Assembly (NCBI RefSeq): GCF_013137895.1
Contig: NZ_CP053538.1
Location: forward strand, 867,501-931,500
Length of the DNA stretch: 64,000 nt
Source: Hymenobacter taeanensis
GTDB taxonomy: Bacteria > Bacteroidota > Bacteroidia > Cytophagales > Hymenobacteraceae
Direction of reading: 5' to 3'
Part shown: piece by piece, positions 26,222-34,319 of the stretch
Layout of the letters: the number at the start of each line of letters is the position of its first letter
Position numbering within the stretch: position 1 is the stretch's first letter
Made by a program: the position numbers and the translations under genes
Notes under the pieces: model-generated
What the model was told of the DNA's origin: nothing
The model's database searches: none
The model's input: only the letters and a program-made list of their open reading frames with translations

Positions 26222-27463
26222 CTAAGAGAGTGCTGCGGTATGCGGTTTGCTGGCAGCCGGCGTAAGCTTCTGCTGCATCAGCTGTACCATCTGTTCCCAG
26301 GTCTGGTCCCAAGAGATAGTAGCCAGGTAATCGTCGGTGCGTTGGCGCCAGTCGGCGTCCTGGGTCTGGATCAGCGCCTTTTCAATGGCCTGCCCAAATT
26401 CATCCGCCGTAGCGGCAATCTGTACAAGGTTCAACTCGCCGTAGGGCCGAACCACATCTCGGATCGGGGTGCTCACGACTGGCCGTCCGGCGGCCAGGTA
26501 TTCGGGAGTTTTAGTGGGCGAGATAAACTTCGTGCTCTCATTATCAGCAAAGAGCAACGTTGCTACATCCCAACCACTTAAGTAGGAAGGCAGTTCCTGG
26601 TAGTCTTTGCCACCGAGGTAATGCACGTTCTGCTGACGGGGCAGCGTGGCTGGGTCAATCTTCACTACGGGGCCAATAATCACAAACTGCCACTCAGGGT
26701 GGGCATCGGCTAGCTGGCGGAGCAGCTCAATATCCAGGCGCTCATCTACTACGCCAAAGAAACCCACGCGGGGGTGAGCAATTCCGGCTTGGTCGGCGGG
26801 GTCGGGCTGTGGCTGCCGGGCCTGAGCAAAGTGGGCCTTGTCGATGCTGCTGGGGAAAGGGTGCGCATCGTTATGCTGCTGGCTTTTGGCCTCGTAGAGC
26901 GTGTGGCCGCCGGTAAATACCAGTGCTGCTTTTTTGAACAGCTCCTGCTCCCGCTCCCGCAGAGCAGGGGGTGCAAACTTAAAGGCGGCCAACTCATCCA
27001 TGCAGTCATACACCGTCAGGATGGGCTGGAAGGAGCGTGATTTGCCCAGCGCCATGGGGGTATAATACCAGAAGATGTACTTTTCAATATGCTGTTCCCG
27101 GAAGTAGCTGGTTAGTACTTTCTCCTGGGCTTGGTCGGCGGCATCATCTTGGCCGCGCAGGCGGGCCGGCAGGTGTACTACTAATACGTTAACCCCATTC
27201 TGCCGCTCCTTTACCTCCATATGAGGCTCAATGAGGTCATCGGCATGGTAAAATGCTTCTTCAACGTAGAACACGCGGCCATGCTGCGCAAAACGAGAGA
27301 GAAGATGCTGGGGGCGCTGCCACACAAAGTCCCAATGCAAATGGGCAAAGCACACTAAATCAGGCAGGGCATAGGGTAGGTTTTCGGCAGAAGCAGAGTT
27401 TTTGGTTGAGGGAGAGAGGGCAGAGGCACGCACGGGCGACTCCGCTGGTGGAGACAGCGACAT
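26222..27463 (-). CDS. Glycosyltransferase, GT-B (family 1-like) fold
   Basis: 413 residues. The N-terminal part LPDLVCFAHLHWDFVWQRPQ (about residues 25-45) is a hallmark of a glycosyltransferase group often encoded beside UDP-galactopyranose mutase. The C-terminal half has the GT-B pattern: HPRVGFFGVVDERLDIELL, PEWQFVIIGPVVKID, NVHYLGGKDYQELPSYLSGW, then FISPTKTPEYLAAGRPVVST with the EX7E-like glutamate. No membrane segment. The start at MSLSPPAESPVRAS was chosen; an upstream ATG would add 18 residues. It begins the glycan cluster. The product is probably a galactofuranose-containing surface sugar, an inference from glf. Confidence 0.82.
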   Translation of the reverse strand: MSLSPPAESPVRASALSPSTKNSASAENLPYALPDLVCFAHLHWDFVWQRPQHLLSRFAQHGRVFYVEEAFYHADDLIEPHMEVKERQNGVNVLVVHLPARLRGQDDAADQAQEKVLTSYFREQHIEKYIFWYYTPMALGKSRSFQPILTVYDCMDELAAFKFAPPALREREQELFKKAALVFTGGHTLYEAKSQQHNDAHPFPSSIDKAHFAQARQPQPDPADQAGIAHPRVGFFGVVDERLDIELLRQLADAHPEWQFVIIGPVVKIDPATLPRQQNVHYLGGKDYQELPSYLSGWDVATLLFADNESTKFISPTKTPEYLAAGRPVVSTPIRDVVRPYGELNLVQIAATADEFGQAIEKALIQTQDADWRQRTDDYLATISWDQTWEQMVQLMQQKLTPAASKPHTAALS

Positions 27464-27629
27464 AGGGTTTAGAATAAATCGTTCTACAGACGACACTGCC
27501 CCTTTACGAACCAGCAATAACTGGCAGTGCTTGTCTGGTTAGGTCTCTATACGCCCCCTTTATTAAAAGGATATAGCCGAGCTTGAGTATCTGCGTTTTG
27601 CACTCTAGCGCTTGCTAGGCCGGAAATAG

Positions 27630-28151
27630 TCAGTTTACCAGAAGGTGTTGCATCTCCACTACATCTTGCCAGCCACTGGGGGTGCGCAACCACTCCCGGC
27701 GTACTCCAATCTTCTTGAAACCTGCTGCTTTAAACAGCCTGATACTAGCCCGATTTGTTACAGCTATAGTACAATACATCTGGTGTAATTGAAGCACCTG
27801 ATGAGCATAGAGCACTAACAAATCCAATGCAGCACGCCCGTACCCCTGGCGGCGGTGCTGGCCTAGCACCGTAATACCCACGCTGGCCCGCTGGTGCAGG
27901 GGCGAATAATCAAAAACATCTACGGTACCAACGGCTGCTTGGGTATCTTGCCGACATAGTACTAATCTAAGCTGCCGTACTTCCTGAAAATCTGCGCTAG
28001 CGTGCTCCAAATACTGCCGTAGTGTGTAGCGGGAAATTGGCACCAGCATATCCGACACTCCCCATACTGCGGGGTCGTTTTCCAGCGCATAAAGAAACTC
28101 AAGGTCTTCGGCTTCGAGGGGGCGGAGAAAAACGAGGTTGGAGGAGAGCAT
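27630..28151 (-). CDS. GNAT-family N-acetyltransferase
   Basis: 173 residues. RimJ/RimL/SpeG-like acetyltransferase: LVFLRPLEAEDLEFLYALEN at the start, TVDVFDYSPLHQRASVGITV as the central strands, the acetyl-CoA loop as LGQHRRQGYGRAALDLLVLY (R/Q-x-x-G-x-G/A), and CTIAVTNRASIRLFKAAGFK near residue 140. It transfers acetyl from acetyl-CoA to a small amine or protein N-terminus; the substrate cannot be told. Transcribed away from the aldo/keto reductase gene; the 158-base gap holds both promoters. Confidence 0.88.
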   Translation of the reverse strand: MLSSNLVFLRPLEAEDLEFLYALENDPAVWGVSDMLVPISRYTLRQYLEHASADFQEVRQLRLVLCRQDTQAAVGTVDVFDYSPLHQRASVGITVLGQHRRQGYGRAALDLLVLYAHQVLQLHQMYCTIAVTNRASIRLFKAAGFKKIGVRREWLRTPSGWQDVVEMQHLLVN

Positions 28152-28309
28152 ATGAGTTACTGAAACGGTTTTTTCAGGCTTCTTGGGCTACTGCGGCAGT
28201 AAGTATCAGCCCTCACTACAGGACAGCCGAGAGCAGAAGCCGAAATTATACGTCAACAATCCGGTTTAGCCGGGAGTTTGACAAGGATTCACTTCTAATC
28301 CTCTCTACT

Positions 28310-29329
28310 ATGAAATACAACCTGCTAGGTAACACAGGCCTGAAAGTATCAGAATTGTGCCTGGGCACCATGACCTACGGAGGCAAAGGCTGGGCAGCCG
28401 CTATTGGCTCGCTGGATCAGCAAGCCGTAGACGAGCAAGTAAAGCGCGCCGTAGAGGCGGGTATCAACTTCATTGACACGGCCAACGTGTACTCCGAAGG
28501 CTTATCGGAAGAACTCACCGGCCAAGCCATTCACAACTTAGGCCTCTCGCGCCATGATATTGTGCTAGCCACCAAAGTACGGGGCAAAATGGGTGAAGGC
28601 CCCAATGATGCCGGCCTCACGCGCAAGCACATCTTCCAGCAGGTAGAGGATAGCCTGCGCCGCCTGAAAACCGATTACATCGACCTCTATCAAACCCACA
28701 GCTACGACCCGCTCACGCCCCTGGAGGAAACCCTACGCGCCCTCGACGACCTGGTGCGCAGCGGCAAGGTGCGTTACATTGGCGCCAGCAACGTGGCGGC
28801 TTGGCAGCTGATGAAAGCTCTCAGCTACTCAATCTACAACCACGTGGAGAAATATGTGTCGCTGCAGGCCTACTACACCATTGCCGGCCGCGACCTAGAG
28901 CGGGAGTTGGTGCCCCTGCTGCAAGATCAGAAAGTGGGCCTAATGGTGTGGAGCCCACTGGCCGGCGGTTTCCTTAGTGGCAAATACACCCGCGAGAACG
29001 AAACGGAAGAGGGTGCCCGCCGTGCCAACTTTGACTTTCCGCCCGTGGATAAAGAAAAGGGCTTTGATATAGTGGATGCGTTGCGCCCCCTAGCCGAAGC
29101 TAAAGGCGTTTCAGTAGCGCAAACCGCACTGGCGTGGCTGCTACATCAGCCGGTAGTTACTAGTGTAATTATCGGGGCCAAAAAGATGGAGCAACTCGAA
29201 GACAACCTCAAAGCCGTGGACGTGCAGTTTTCGCCCGAGGAGCTTCAGCAGCTGGATGACGTAAGCAAGCTGTCTCCCGAATATCCCGGCTGGATGCTGG
29301 ACTTCACCAAAGGCGACCGACAGGCCTAG
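28310..29329 (+). CDS. Aldo/keto reductase
   Basis: 339 residues. NADPH-dependent carbonyl reductase with a TIM barrel. The catalytic tetrad is in place: Asp and Tyr in FIDTANVYSEGLSEE, Lys in VLATKVRGKMG and His in DLYQTHSYDPLTP. The C-terminal cofactor loop VTSVIIGAKKMEQLEDNLKA is normal. The start MKYNLLGNTGLKVSELCLGT is the typical beginning; the open frame upstream runs antisense to GNAT. Its substrate is unknown, similar to YghZ/YajO-like enzymes. It ends just before a hairpin shared with the convergent gene. Confidence 0.92.
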   Translation: MKYNLLGNTGLKVSELCLGTMTYGGKGWAAAIGSLDQQAVDEQVKRAVEAGINFIDTANVYSEGLSEELTGQAIHNLGLSRHDIVLATKVRGKMGEGPNDAGLTRKHIFQQVEDSLRRLKTDYIDLYQTHSYDPLTPLEETLRALDDLVRSGKVRYIGASNVAAWQLMKALSYSIYNHVEKYVSLQAYYTIAGRDLERELVPLLQDQKVGLMVWSPLAGGFLSGKYTRENETEEGARRANFDFPPVDKEKGFDIVDALRPLAEAKGVSVAQTALAWLLHQPVVTSVIIGAKKMEQLEDNLKAVDVQFSPEELQQLDDVSKLSPEYPGWMLDFTKGDRQA

Positions 29330-29383
29330 GTCTGCTGGTTTTACAGTAAGTAAAAACGGTCTAGAAAATCACTTGTTTACGCC

Positions 29384-29875
29384 TTAGGAAAGACTCTTAG
29401 CTCCGCGAGCTAAGAGTCTTTCCTGTATGGGAGAGCCAATGCCGTAGAGCGCGTCGTGATGGTTTAAGCATAGCAACCACGTGTACTTCTTCGAAATCAG
29501 ATAGACTTCGTCTAGATAGTAGCACTCGGCCAGTACACTGTGGATAGCGTGGGGTGTTCCCCAGTAGAACCAGAATTTGTCTCTAAAGCTGACCGTTTCG
29601 TTGAGCACTAGCCAGACGATTTCTTCCGGGTCGACTAAAGAAGTCAGTTGTGTAAGCGGATCGTATTCACACACTAACCCCACTGCTCCTGGCCGCAAGC
29701 GCTCCCACAACCAGCAAGGGCGAACTGTGGGGTGATTTAAGCGGCAAAACGCGTGATAAATCCGCTCTTCCAAGCTGGCCCACTCAGTGGTGAAGGGCAA
29801 AGGCGCAAATTCTTGCTTGGGTAACCGCAGCCGTTGGCGGGCCTGCTCAATTTCAACACGTAGGTCGGACCACAT
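29384..29875 (-). CDS. Small protein of unknown function
   Basis: 163 residues, soluble, rich in Trp, Tyr and His (WLWERLRPGAVGLVCEYDPL, WLVLNETVSFRDKFWFYWG, YLISKKYTWLLCLNHHDALY). I do not recognise the family with confidence; it may belong to a small Cytophagales family of immunity-like or regulatory proteins, but nothing proves that. The start MWSDLRVEIEQARQRLRLPK is preferred because the frame further upstream is encoded by a palindromic repeat (29930-30007). The last codons and stop lie in a perfect hairpin (29386-29424), so both ends touch inverted repeats. Confidence 0.6.
   Translation of the reverse strand: MWSDLRVEIEQARQRLRLPKQEFAPLPFTTEWASLEERIYHAFCRLNHPTVRPCWLWERLRPGAVGLVCEYDPLTQLTSLVDPEEIVWLVLNETVSFRDKFWFYWGTPHAIHSVLAECYYLDEVYLISKKYTWLLCLNHHDALYGIGSPIQERLLARGAKSLS
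29386..29424. terminator. 18-bp perfect hairpin between convergent genes
   Basis: Arms 29386-29403 (AGGAAAGACTCTTAGCTC) and 29407-29424 (GAGCTAAGAGTCTTTCCT) are exact reverse complements with a 3-base loop. It follows the aldo/keto reductase gene by 56 bases and overlaps the last codons and stop of the opposing gene, so it can serve both directions. Confidence 0.8.
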
Positions 29876-29929
29876 ATAGCGAAGATAAGCAGGCGCTACT
29901 GGGCCTGCTACTTGGTGTTCAGCAAAACG

Positions 29930-30007
29930 GTCATTCCGAGCGGCAGCGAGGAATCTGGGTGGAGCTCTGGTGAGCAACTCAGATTCCTCGCTGCCGCTCG
30001 GAATGAC
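29930..30007. repeat. 28-bp perfect inverted repeat of the GTCATTCCGAGC family
   Basis: Arms 29930-29957 and 29980-30007 are exact reverse complements, beginning GTCATTCCGAGCGGCAGC, with a 22-base loop. Such palindromic units are common in Hymenobacter and relatives. It lies between the small unknown gene and dapF, near 30017-30025 where GTGGCCTAG also occurs. Confidence 0.85.
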
Positions 30008-30033
30008 AGCTTTTTAGTGGCCTAGAAGCCAGA

Positions 30034-30828
30034 TCACACCTCGATAGCACCGTCGAAGACGCGGGTGGCGGGGCCGCTTAGGAAGATGTTGGTGAATGAG
30101 CCGTCGGGTTTGGCATCGAAGGCTACGCGCAGGTCGCCGCCGGGGGTGCGCAGGTGCACGGGGCTGGTGGCGCCGCGGCGGGAAGCAGCCAGGGCCACGG
30201 CCGTTACGCCAGTGCCGCAGCTCAGGGTTTCGTCTTCTACGCCGCGCTCATAGGTGCGCACCTGCCAGGGCTGGCCGGGCACGACGGGCGCTTCCACGAA
30301 GTTGATGTTGGTGCCTTTCTCCCGGAACCGGTCGTTGTAACGAATGGCGCGGCCTTCGCTGTACACGTTCAGTTCGGCCAGAGTACTCATGGGCTGAAAG
30401 CGTACCAGGTGGGGCGAGCCCGTGTCGAGGAACACGCCGTACTCCTCTACTTCCTGCTGGCCCAGCACGTCCTGCATGCGTAGGTGTACGGTGCCATCGG
30501 CGTCAATACGGGCCTCGTGCGGACCATCGGCAGCCAGGAACTTGGTTTCATTTTCAATTACGCCAATCTGCCGGGCGAAAGCCACGGTGCACCGGCCGCC
30601 ATTGCCGCACATGGAGCCCAAATAGCCATCGGCATTGAAGTACACCATCTCAAAATCATACTGCGCGTGCAGGCGGAGCAGAATCAGGCCATCGGCCCCT
30701 ACGCCACGGCGCCGGTCGCAGAGAAAGCGCACCAGCTGGTGGTTGCCGGCGTCGAACTGCTGGGCGCGGTCGTCCACCATCACGAAGTCGTTGCCGGTGC
30801 CTTGGTATTTGTAGAAGGTGAGAGTCAC
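30034..30828 (-). CDS. dapF: Diaminopimelate epimerase
   Basis: 264 residues. It interconverts LL- and meso-diaminopimelate in the lysine and peptidoglycan precursor pathway without a cofactor. The two catalytic cysteines are Cys74 in SMCGNGGRCTVAF and Cys204 in TLSCGTGVTAVAL. The fold begins with FYKYQGTGNDFVMVDDR, the substrate-binding strand. Monocistronic here; it needs no other gene nearby. Upstream on the minus strand the motif TATCTTTA, one base off the TAnnTTTG consensus, may be part of its promoter. Confidence 0.97.
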   Translation of the reverse strand: MTLTFYKYQGTGNDFVMVDDRAQQFDAGNHQLVRFLCDRRRGVGADGLILLRLHAQYDFEMVYFNADGYLGSMCGNGGRCTVAFARQIGVIENETKFLAADGPHEARIDADGTVHLRMQDVLGQQEVEEYGVFLDTGSPHLVRFQPMSTLAELNVYSEGRAIRYNDRFREKGTNINFVEAPVVPGQPWQVRTYERGVEDETLSCGTGVTAVALAASRRGATSPVHLRTPGGDLRVAFDAKPDGSFTNIFLSGPATRVFDGAIEV

Positions 30829-31025
30829 GGTATAATGCGTATGGCAGTGAAATCAGCTTAAAAAGCTACTGGTTTGTTAGAGTAAAGATAGGACACCCGC
30901 TCGCCATAAAACAGTTTACTAGCAAGCAGTGGGCTAGGCCAGTACCCAGCCCAAACCCCAGGTGAAAATAAGTACCAGCGCCTTCGGCCCACTTCTCCCC
31001 TTCCATCCGTGGCGGCTCGTATAGG

Positions 31026-31054
31026 TTGCTGGTCCAAACTGTACCGTACCTTTG
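31026..31054 (+). promoter_or_regulatory. Bacteroidota-type promoter of the rRNA methyltransferase gene
   Basis: TTG at 31026-31028, an 18-base spacer, then TACCTTTG at 31047-31054, an exact match to the TTG-N(17-23)-TAnnTTTG promoter. It lies 36 bases before the ATG at 31091. This is the clearest promoter in the window. Confidence 0.65.
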
Positions 31055-31090
31055 CCGCCCTGCCCTGCTGGGCAGCGTAAAGATAGCCTT

Positions 31091-31975
31091 ATGTACACTT
31101 TCCTTACTACCAGCCCCTGGGCCGATTACGAGCTACTCGATGCCGGCAACTTTGAAAAGCTGGAGCGCTTTGGTAAACATATTCTGGCCCGGCCCGAGCC
31201 GCAGGCTATCTGGGACCCGCACCTGGCGCAAAGCGAGTGGCAGCGCGCCCATGCCACCTTCACCCGCGAGAAAGGCAGCCAGGAGCGCGGCCAGTGGAAG
31301 ATAAAGCCTGGCACGCCCGAGCAATGGGTTATTGGCTATGAGCGTCCTGATGGCCTAAAGCTGCGGTTTCGGCTGGGGTTGTCGTCGTTTAAGCACGTAG
31401 GCCTGTTCCCGGAGCAAGATCCCAACTGGCAGTTCATCTACAACCAAACCCGCCAGCGCAAAGCCGCTCAGCCGCGGGTGCTGAACCTGTTTGCCTACAC
31501 TGGCGCCGCCACGCTGGCCGCCCGCGCCGCCGGCGCCGACGTTACTCACCTCGACTCCGTGAAGCAGGTGAACTTTTGGGCCCGCGACAATATGGAGGCC
31601 TCTAACCTGGATGGGGTGCGCTGGCTGGTGGAAGATGCCATGAAGTACGTGCGGCGCGAGGTAAAGCGCGGCAGCAAGTACCAGGGCCTCATTCTCGACC
31701 CGCCCGCCTACGGCCGCGGCCCCAACGGGGAGAAATGGCAGCTGGAAGATGAGCTCAACGAGATGCTCAAGCTCTGCAAAGAGCTCCTCGACCCCGAGGA
31801 CCACTTCTTCCTGATCAACCTATACTCGCTGGGTTTCTCAGCCCTGATTCTCGACAATCTAGTATCGGAAATTTTCCCCGGCATGCAGCAGAAGCGCGAA
31901 ATTGGGGAGATATACCTGCACGACGCCGGTGCGCGCAAACTGCCGCTCGGCACGTTTTGCCGGTTTGCTACCTGA
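31091..31975 (+). CDS. Class I SAM-dependent methyltransferase, RlmI/RlmK-like
   Basis: 294 residues. It has the layout of the family of 23S rRNA cytosine methyltransferases (Methyltrans_SAM): N-terminal part ending in GLKLRFRLGLSSFKHVGLFP, the SAM-binding motif VLNLFAYTGAATLAARAAGA near residues 140-160, then THLDSVKQVNFWARDNME and the catalytic-type motif LILDPPAYGRGPNGEKW near 210. The usual N-terminal PUA domain of RlmI is absent, so the RNA target is uncertain. The start MYTFLTTSPWADYELLDAGN was chosen because a promoter ends 36 bases upstream and an earlier ATG falls inside the promoter region. Confidence 0.85.
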   Translation: MYTFLTTSPWADYELLDAGNFEKLERFGKHILARPEPQAIWDPHLAQSEWQRAHATFTREKGSQERGQWKIKPGTPEQWVIGYERPDGLKLRFRLGLSSFKHVGLFPEQDPNWQFIYNQTRQRKAAQPRVLNLFAYTGAATLAARAAGADVTHLDSVKQVNFWARDNMEASNLDGVRWLVEDAMKYVRREVKRGSKYQGLILDPPAYGRGPNGEKWQLEDELNEMLKLCKELLDPEDHFFLINLYSLGFSALILDNLVSEIFPGMQQKREIGEIYLHDAGARKLPLGTFCRFAT

Positions 31976-32095
31976 GGTGATAAAGTGACGGGGTGATGGG
32001 GTGAATAGTAACAAGCTGAAAAGCGCTGAATACTTTATCCCATTACCTCATCACTCAGTAACCTCATTCCCCCTATCACGTCATCACCTCATTAA
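31974..32095. repeat. Imperfect inverted repeat of GAGGTGATG-like units
   Basis: Left part 31974-32007 reads TGAGGTGATAAAGTGACGGG and the following GTGATGGGGTGAATAG; right part 32041-32092 is the reverse complement of related units (CACCTCATCACTCAG-like). It is built from repeated GAGGTGAT/GAGGTTA units and resembles the perfect 40-bp repeat at 3674-3761, a degenerate copy of the same family. It lies between the rRNA methyltransferase gene and the Ppx/GppA gene and extends the open frame of the latter. Confidence 0.55.
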
Positions 32096-32102
32096 TCACT
32101 CT

Positions 32103-33062
32103 GTGTCACAGCACCCTCCCCGCCACCGTCGTCTGGCCCTGATTGACATGGGCACCAACACCTTCCACCTGCTGATTGTGGAGTTGCCCGAGCCCAAGCA
32201 CCAGGAGCCCATTACGCTGTTGCGCACCAAAGTAGGGGTGCGCCTGGGAGAGGGCGGCATCAGTGCCGACCACATTGCACCGGAGGCTTACGCGCGGGCG
32301 CTCCAGACGCTGATTGGCTTTAAGGAGGAAATTGAGCTGCACCAGGTTACGGAAGTACGTGCTACTGCCACCAGCGCCATGCGCGTAGCCAAAAACGGAC
32401 CGGAGCTGGTGAAGGAGATCTTTGAGCAGACGGGTATTCGGGTGGAGGTTATTCCCGGCGACCGGGAGGCGGAGCTGATAGCCAAAGGCATCCGGCAGGC
32501 AGTGCCGCTAGGCCAGGTGCCGCATCTGCTCATGGATATTGGGGGCGGCTCCGTGGAGTTTATCATTGCTGATGAGCATGCCACCTTCTGGAAGCAGAGC
32601 TTTGAAATTGGGGCGCAGCGCCTGCTTGATAAGTTTTTCACCGCCGATCCATTGCCCGCTTCCGCCGTGCAGGCCCAGCAGGCCTACCTTGCGGAGGTGC
32701 TCGCGCCTCTAACGACAGCTATAGCCCAGTACCACCCCGCGGCGCTGGTGGGCGCTTCCGGCACTTTCGATACGCTCTGCGACCTGCAAGCCGCCAGGGC
32801 CGGCCAGCCGGAGCTGGTGGGCCACGCCGCCCCGGCCACCCGTATTTCCTTTGAGAGCTTCCGCACCAGCTACGAGCAGCTCCTGCACCTAGACCATGCT
32901 GGCCGCCTGAGCCTCCCCGGCATGACGCCGTTGCGGGCCGATATGATTGTGGTGGCTTGTGTGCTGATTGATTTCGTGCTGACAACGTATGGACTCCGCA
33001 CCATCACGGCCTCTGCTTACGCTCTGAAGGAAGGCCTGCTGAGTGAGCTGCTAAGCCAGTAA
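32103..33062 (+). CDS. Ppx/GppA phosphatase family protein
   Basis: 319 residues. Actin-like ATPase fold of exopolyphosphatase/pppGpp phosphatase: phosphate loop 1 LALIDMGTNTFHLLIVEL near residue 12, then LMDIGGGSVEFIIAD near 145 and the catalytic glutamate region VRATATSAMRVAKNG near 85. It probably removes phosphate from polyphosphate or (p)ppGpp; the C-terminal HD domain of long Ppx is absent, as in short bacterial versions. The start is a GTG chosen because the 34 codons before it are encoded by the GAGGTGATG-type repeat; an ATG at 32001 would also be in frame. Confidence 0.85.
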   Translation: MSQHPPRHRRLALIDMGTNTFHLLIVELPEPKHQEPITLLRTKVGVRLGEGGISADHIAPEAYARALQTLIGFKEEIELHQVTEVRATATSAMRVAKNGPELVKEIFEQTGIRVEVIPGDREAELIAKGIRQAVPLGQVPHLLMDIGGGSVEFIIADEHATFWKQSFEIGAQRLLDKFFTADPLPASAVQAQQAYLAEVLAPLTTAIAQYHPAALVGASGTFDTLCDLQAARAGQPELVGHAAPATRISFESFRTSYEQLLHLDHAGRLSLPGMTPLRADMIVVACVLIDFVLTTYGLRTITASAYALKEGLLSELLSQ

Positions 33063-33166
33063 GCTTTCTTTTCCTACTCAAGGCAAGGCACGGCTCAGCA
33101 CTAATCAGCCAAGCCGGCTTATTTCATGATGCGAGGAACTCCACGCTTCCCGCCACACTTTTCTTC

Positions 33167-34234
33167 ATGGCAACTACGCTTTCCTATACCCACCTTTTCA
33201 GCTTTACGGAAGCCGTTTTTAAAAGCATTGGCTGCCCCGATGAGGACGCCACGCTGGCTACCGAAACCCTGCTGGCCGCTGACCTGCGCGGCATCGACTC
33301 TCACGGCGTAGCGCGCCTCATTGGCTACGTGCGGCTCTGGGAAGCCGGCCGCATCAACCCCACGCCCCGGGTAGGCGTGACCTATGAAACGCCCAGCACT
33401 GCTGTGGTAGATGGCGATGGTGGCCTAGGCCTGGTAGTAGGACCTAAAGCCATGGATGTAGCCATTGAGAAAGCCCGGCAAGTAGGTACCGGGTGGGTAT
33501 CAGTGAAAAACTCCAACCACTTCGGTATTGCGGGCTACCACGCTATGAAGGCCCTGGCCCACGATATGATGGGCATTGCCATGACCAATGCTTCGCCGCT
33601 GGTGGCACCCACCTACTCTCTGGAACGCCTGCTGGGCACCAACCCCATTGCCGTAGCCGTGCCCGCCGGCGACCAGCCCGACTTTGTGCTTGATATGGCT
33701 ACCACCACGGCCGCCAACGGCAAGCTGGAAATTGCCCAGCGCAAGAACTTACCCATTCCGGAAGGTTGGGCCCAAAACGCCGACGGTACGGGCTCAACCG
33801 ACCCCAACGCCGTGAAAAATGGCGGCGCACTGTTGCCGCTGGGCGGGGCTACCGGCTCGCACAAAGGCTACGGCCTGGGTGCAGTGGTTGATATTTTCTC
33901 GGCAGTACTGAGCGGTGCCAATTACGGCCCCTGGGTACCGCCCTTCGTGGCGTTTCTGCAGCCGTCCGCCAATCCGGTTGGGCAAGGCCTAGGCCACTTC
34001 TTCGGAGCCATGCGCGTAGATGCCTTCCGGCCCGCCGCCGAGTTTAAGGCCCACATGGATAACTGGATTACCACCTTCCGCAATGCCCGCGCCACTGAAG
34101 GCCAGCACGTGCTGATTCCCGGCGACCCGGAGCGCGAAATGAGCGGTAAGCGCCTGATTGAAGGCATCCCGCTGCTCGACCCAGTAATCAAGGATCTGGA
34201 ATCAGTAGGAGCAAAGTTTGGCGTGAAGCTGTAA
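33167..34234 (+). CDS. Malate/L-lactate dehydrogenase-type (Ldh2) oxidoreductase
   Basis: 355 residues. Ldh2/YlbC/ComC family NAD(P)-dependent 2-hydroxyacid dehydrogenase. Visible hallmarks are DLRGIDSHGVARLIGYVRLW near 40-60, TPRVGVTYETPSTAVVDGDG, VSVKNSNHFGIAGYHAMKAL with the catalytic histidine, LGTNPIAVAVPAGDQPDFVL, and GGATGSHKGYGLGAVVDIFS near 230 with the conserved lysine. The acid substrate (malate, lactate, ureidoglycolate, 2,3-diketogulonate) cannot be decided. Monocistronic, closed by the terminator at 34262-34297. Confidence 0.88.
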   Translation: MATTLSYTHLFSFTEAVFKSIGCPDEDATLATETLLAADLRGIDSHGVARLIGYVRLWEAGRINPTPRVGVTYETPSTAVVDGDGGLGLVVGPKAMDVAIEKARQVGTGWVSVKNSNHFGIAGYHAMKALAHDMMGIAMTNASPLVAPTYSLERLLGTNPIAVAVPAGDQPDFVLDMATTTAANGKLEIAQRKNLPIPEGWAQNADGTGSTDPNAVKNGGALLPLGGATGSHKGYGLGAVVDIFSAVLSGANYGPWVPPFVAFLQPSANPVGQGLGHFFGAMRVDAFRPAAEFKAHMDNWITTFRNARATEGQHVLIPGDPEREMSGKRLIEGIPLLDPVIKDLESVGAKFGVKL

Positions 34235-34261
34235 CGCTGTTTCTCAACTTCCCTTAACACA

Positions 34262-34297
34262 AAAAAGCCCGCTTTGCATTCGCAAAGCGGGCTTTTT
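34262..34297. terminator. Bidirectional rho-independent terminator
   Basis: Stem AAAAAGCCCGCTTTGC / GCAAAGCGGGCTTTTT with loop attc. It closes the Ldh2-type gene and the convergent transpeptidase gene. Confidence 0.9.
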
Positions 34298-34319
34298 ATG
34301 CGCTAGGCCAGTATGCCGG

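Noticed and set aside
32001..32102. ATG start of the Ppx/GppA gene at 32001
   Set aside because: The added residues are encoded by a palindromic repeat (GAGGTGATG type) and do not match the family, so the GTG at 32103 is preferred.
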